From positions 1 to 5,986 of the forward strand of contig JAKUNY010000089.1 of NCBI GenBank assembly GCA_022451765.1: a stretch of DNA of 5,986 nt. Direction: 5' to 3'. Source of the stretch: Candidatus Poseidoniaceae archaeon (lineage in GTDB: Archaea; Thermoplasmatota; Poseidoniia; Poseidoniales; Poseidoniaceae). How positions within the stretch are numbered: position 1 is the stretch's first letter; every line of letters begins with the position of its first letter. Under the pieces are notes generated by a model. It was not told the DNA's origin. It searched no databases and worked only from the letters and a program-made list of their open reading frames with translations. Of this stretch, positions 5,256 through 5,986 are shown piece by piece. The position numbers were made by a program, and so were the translations under genes.

Positions 5256-5986
5256 TCAACCTCGCATTTCAACGAGTTGTTTTCGACCTGTGTCGAAGGC
5301 AACCAGCACCGCTTCCCACATCGCAGAGAAGGTCTTTTTGACCAACGCTAGCGTACCGGTACCCTCTGCTAATCGTGCTCCGTTGAGGATCACAAGAATT
5401 ACTGAAACTTCATGGACCAATACGCCAACCCAGAGGGCATCATAGAACCCATTGACAACCGCGTAAACCAATGTGATTGTGACAAGGATGGAAAAAGAGA
5501 GGTTTTGTCGGAAATTTCGCTCGGTTCGGCGTGCTAATTTGAGCAAATCCGTCAACATTCGTGGGTCATCGCCAGGAATCATGACATCAGCAGCTTCGAT
5601 GTTCACCGATTCGCCTGAACCAACTGCAACACCAACATCGGCCACCGCGAGAGCGGCGGCATCGTTGAACCCATCGCCAACCATCATCGTCACAGCAATT
5701 TCAGAGCGGCTACGAACGACATTGACTTTGTCTTCTGGTGATTGATTACCAAATGCATCTGACTTTGGAAGGCCAACGGAGGATGCGAAACGATCAACTG
5801 CACCTTGCTGATCACCCGAAAGAATTTGAACGTGAATTCCCATTTTGTGAAGTTCAGGAATCAATTCGTCCGCACCCTGGCGAGTATCATCGTGAACAAA
5901 TGTAAAGAGTGCAACACACCGACCGGCCTTGGTCAGAACCGAGGCACCGTGCCCTCAGGCGTCCGCCAATTCGACCTCTTGTTGCA
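5256..5986 (-). CDS. P-type cation ATPase (probable P1B heavy-metal class), C-terminal part, with in-frame TGA at 5955-5957
   Basis: The gene continues beyond the window edge. It is a membrane pump that moves a cation using ATP. Visible in order: the end of the P/N-domain region (GHGASVLTKAGR... up to the 'LSGD' motif), the hinge motif GDGFNDAAAL at about 5649-5678, then two membrane helices (about 5447-5504 and 5378-5432) and a short amphipathic tail. The aspartyl phosphorylation site DKTG and the metal-binding CPx helix would lie off the window. The last helix has HEVSV at 5400-5414, followed by ILVILNGARL. This resembles the HEG[GS]T TM8 signature of P1B-4 (Co/Zn/Fe) pumps, but with altered residues. 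The substrate is therefore uncertain. A TGA at 5955-5957 breaks the frame just before the GHGAS segment, while the homologous-looking sequence continues on both sides. No ATG or GTG follows the TGA before the conserved region, only a TTG at 5864. This points to a sequence error or a point nonsense mutation. Confidence 0.85.

Overview
All five genes lie on the minus strand, so transcription runs from the right edge (5986) to the left edge (1). The Asp-rich thrombospondin type 3 repeats on a secreted propeller-like protein, the zinc-ribbon protein and the compact winged-helix regulator suggest an archaeon, most likely a planktonic marine euryarchaeote (Marine Group II, Poseidoniales-like). That placement is an inference from protein style. 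There is no rRNA or marker gene here to prove it.

Region by region, in order of transcription. 5986-5256 is the C-terminal third of a P-type cation ATPase, probably of the P1B heavy-metal class. It is cut by the window edge and carries an in-frame TGA at 5955-5957. 5207-4737 is a winged-helix (ArsR-like) regulator with a plausible ribosome binding site and a small inverted repeat just upstream. 4680-4288 is a small protein made of three tandem zinc ribbons. A 131-bp gap (4287-4157) follows and is the only sizeable intergenic space. 4156-1649 is an 835-residue, cysteine-free coiled-coil protein. Its rod is built from a degenerate unit of about 38 residues, and its tail is rich in Pro, Gly and Met with 'LRPV' repeats. 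1638-19 is an exported protein with a signal peptide, a seven-unit beta-propeller-like domain and a run of thrombospondin type 3 repeats. It ends at a TAG in the middle of a repeat.

The genes may form two functional groups: ATPase, regulator and zinc ribbon (metal homeostasis or regulation), then coiled coil and exported propeller protein (a 10-bp gap suggests co-transcription). Neither grouping is proven. No CRISPR array, tRNA, rRNA, transposase or phage gene was seen.

The points most worth a second look are the ~38-residue periodicity of the coiled-coil rod, the two in-frame stops that each lie within 32 bases of a window edge, and the altered TM8 motif (HEVSV) of the ATPase. The paired edge stops look more like contig-end sequence errors than real pseudogenes. 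I do not see a clear novel defence or mobile system.
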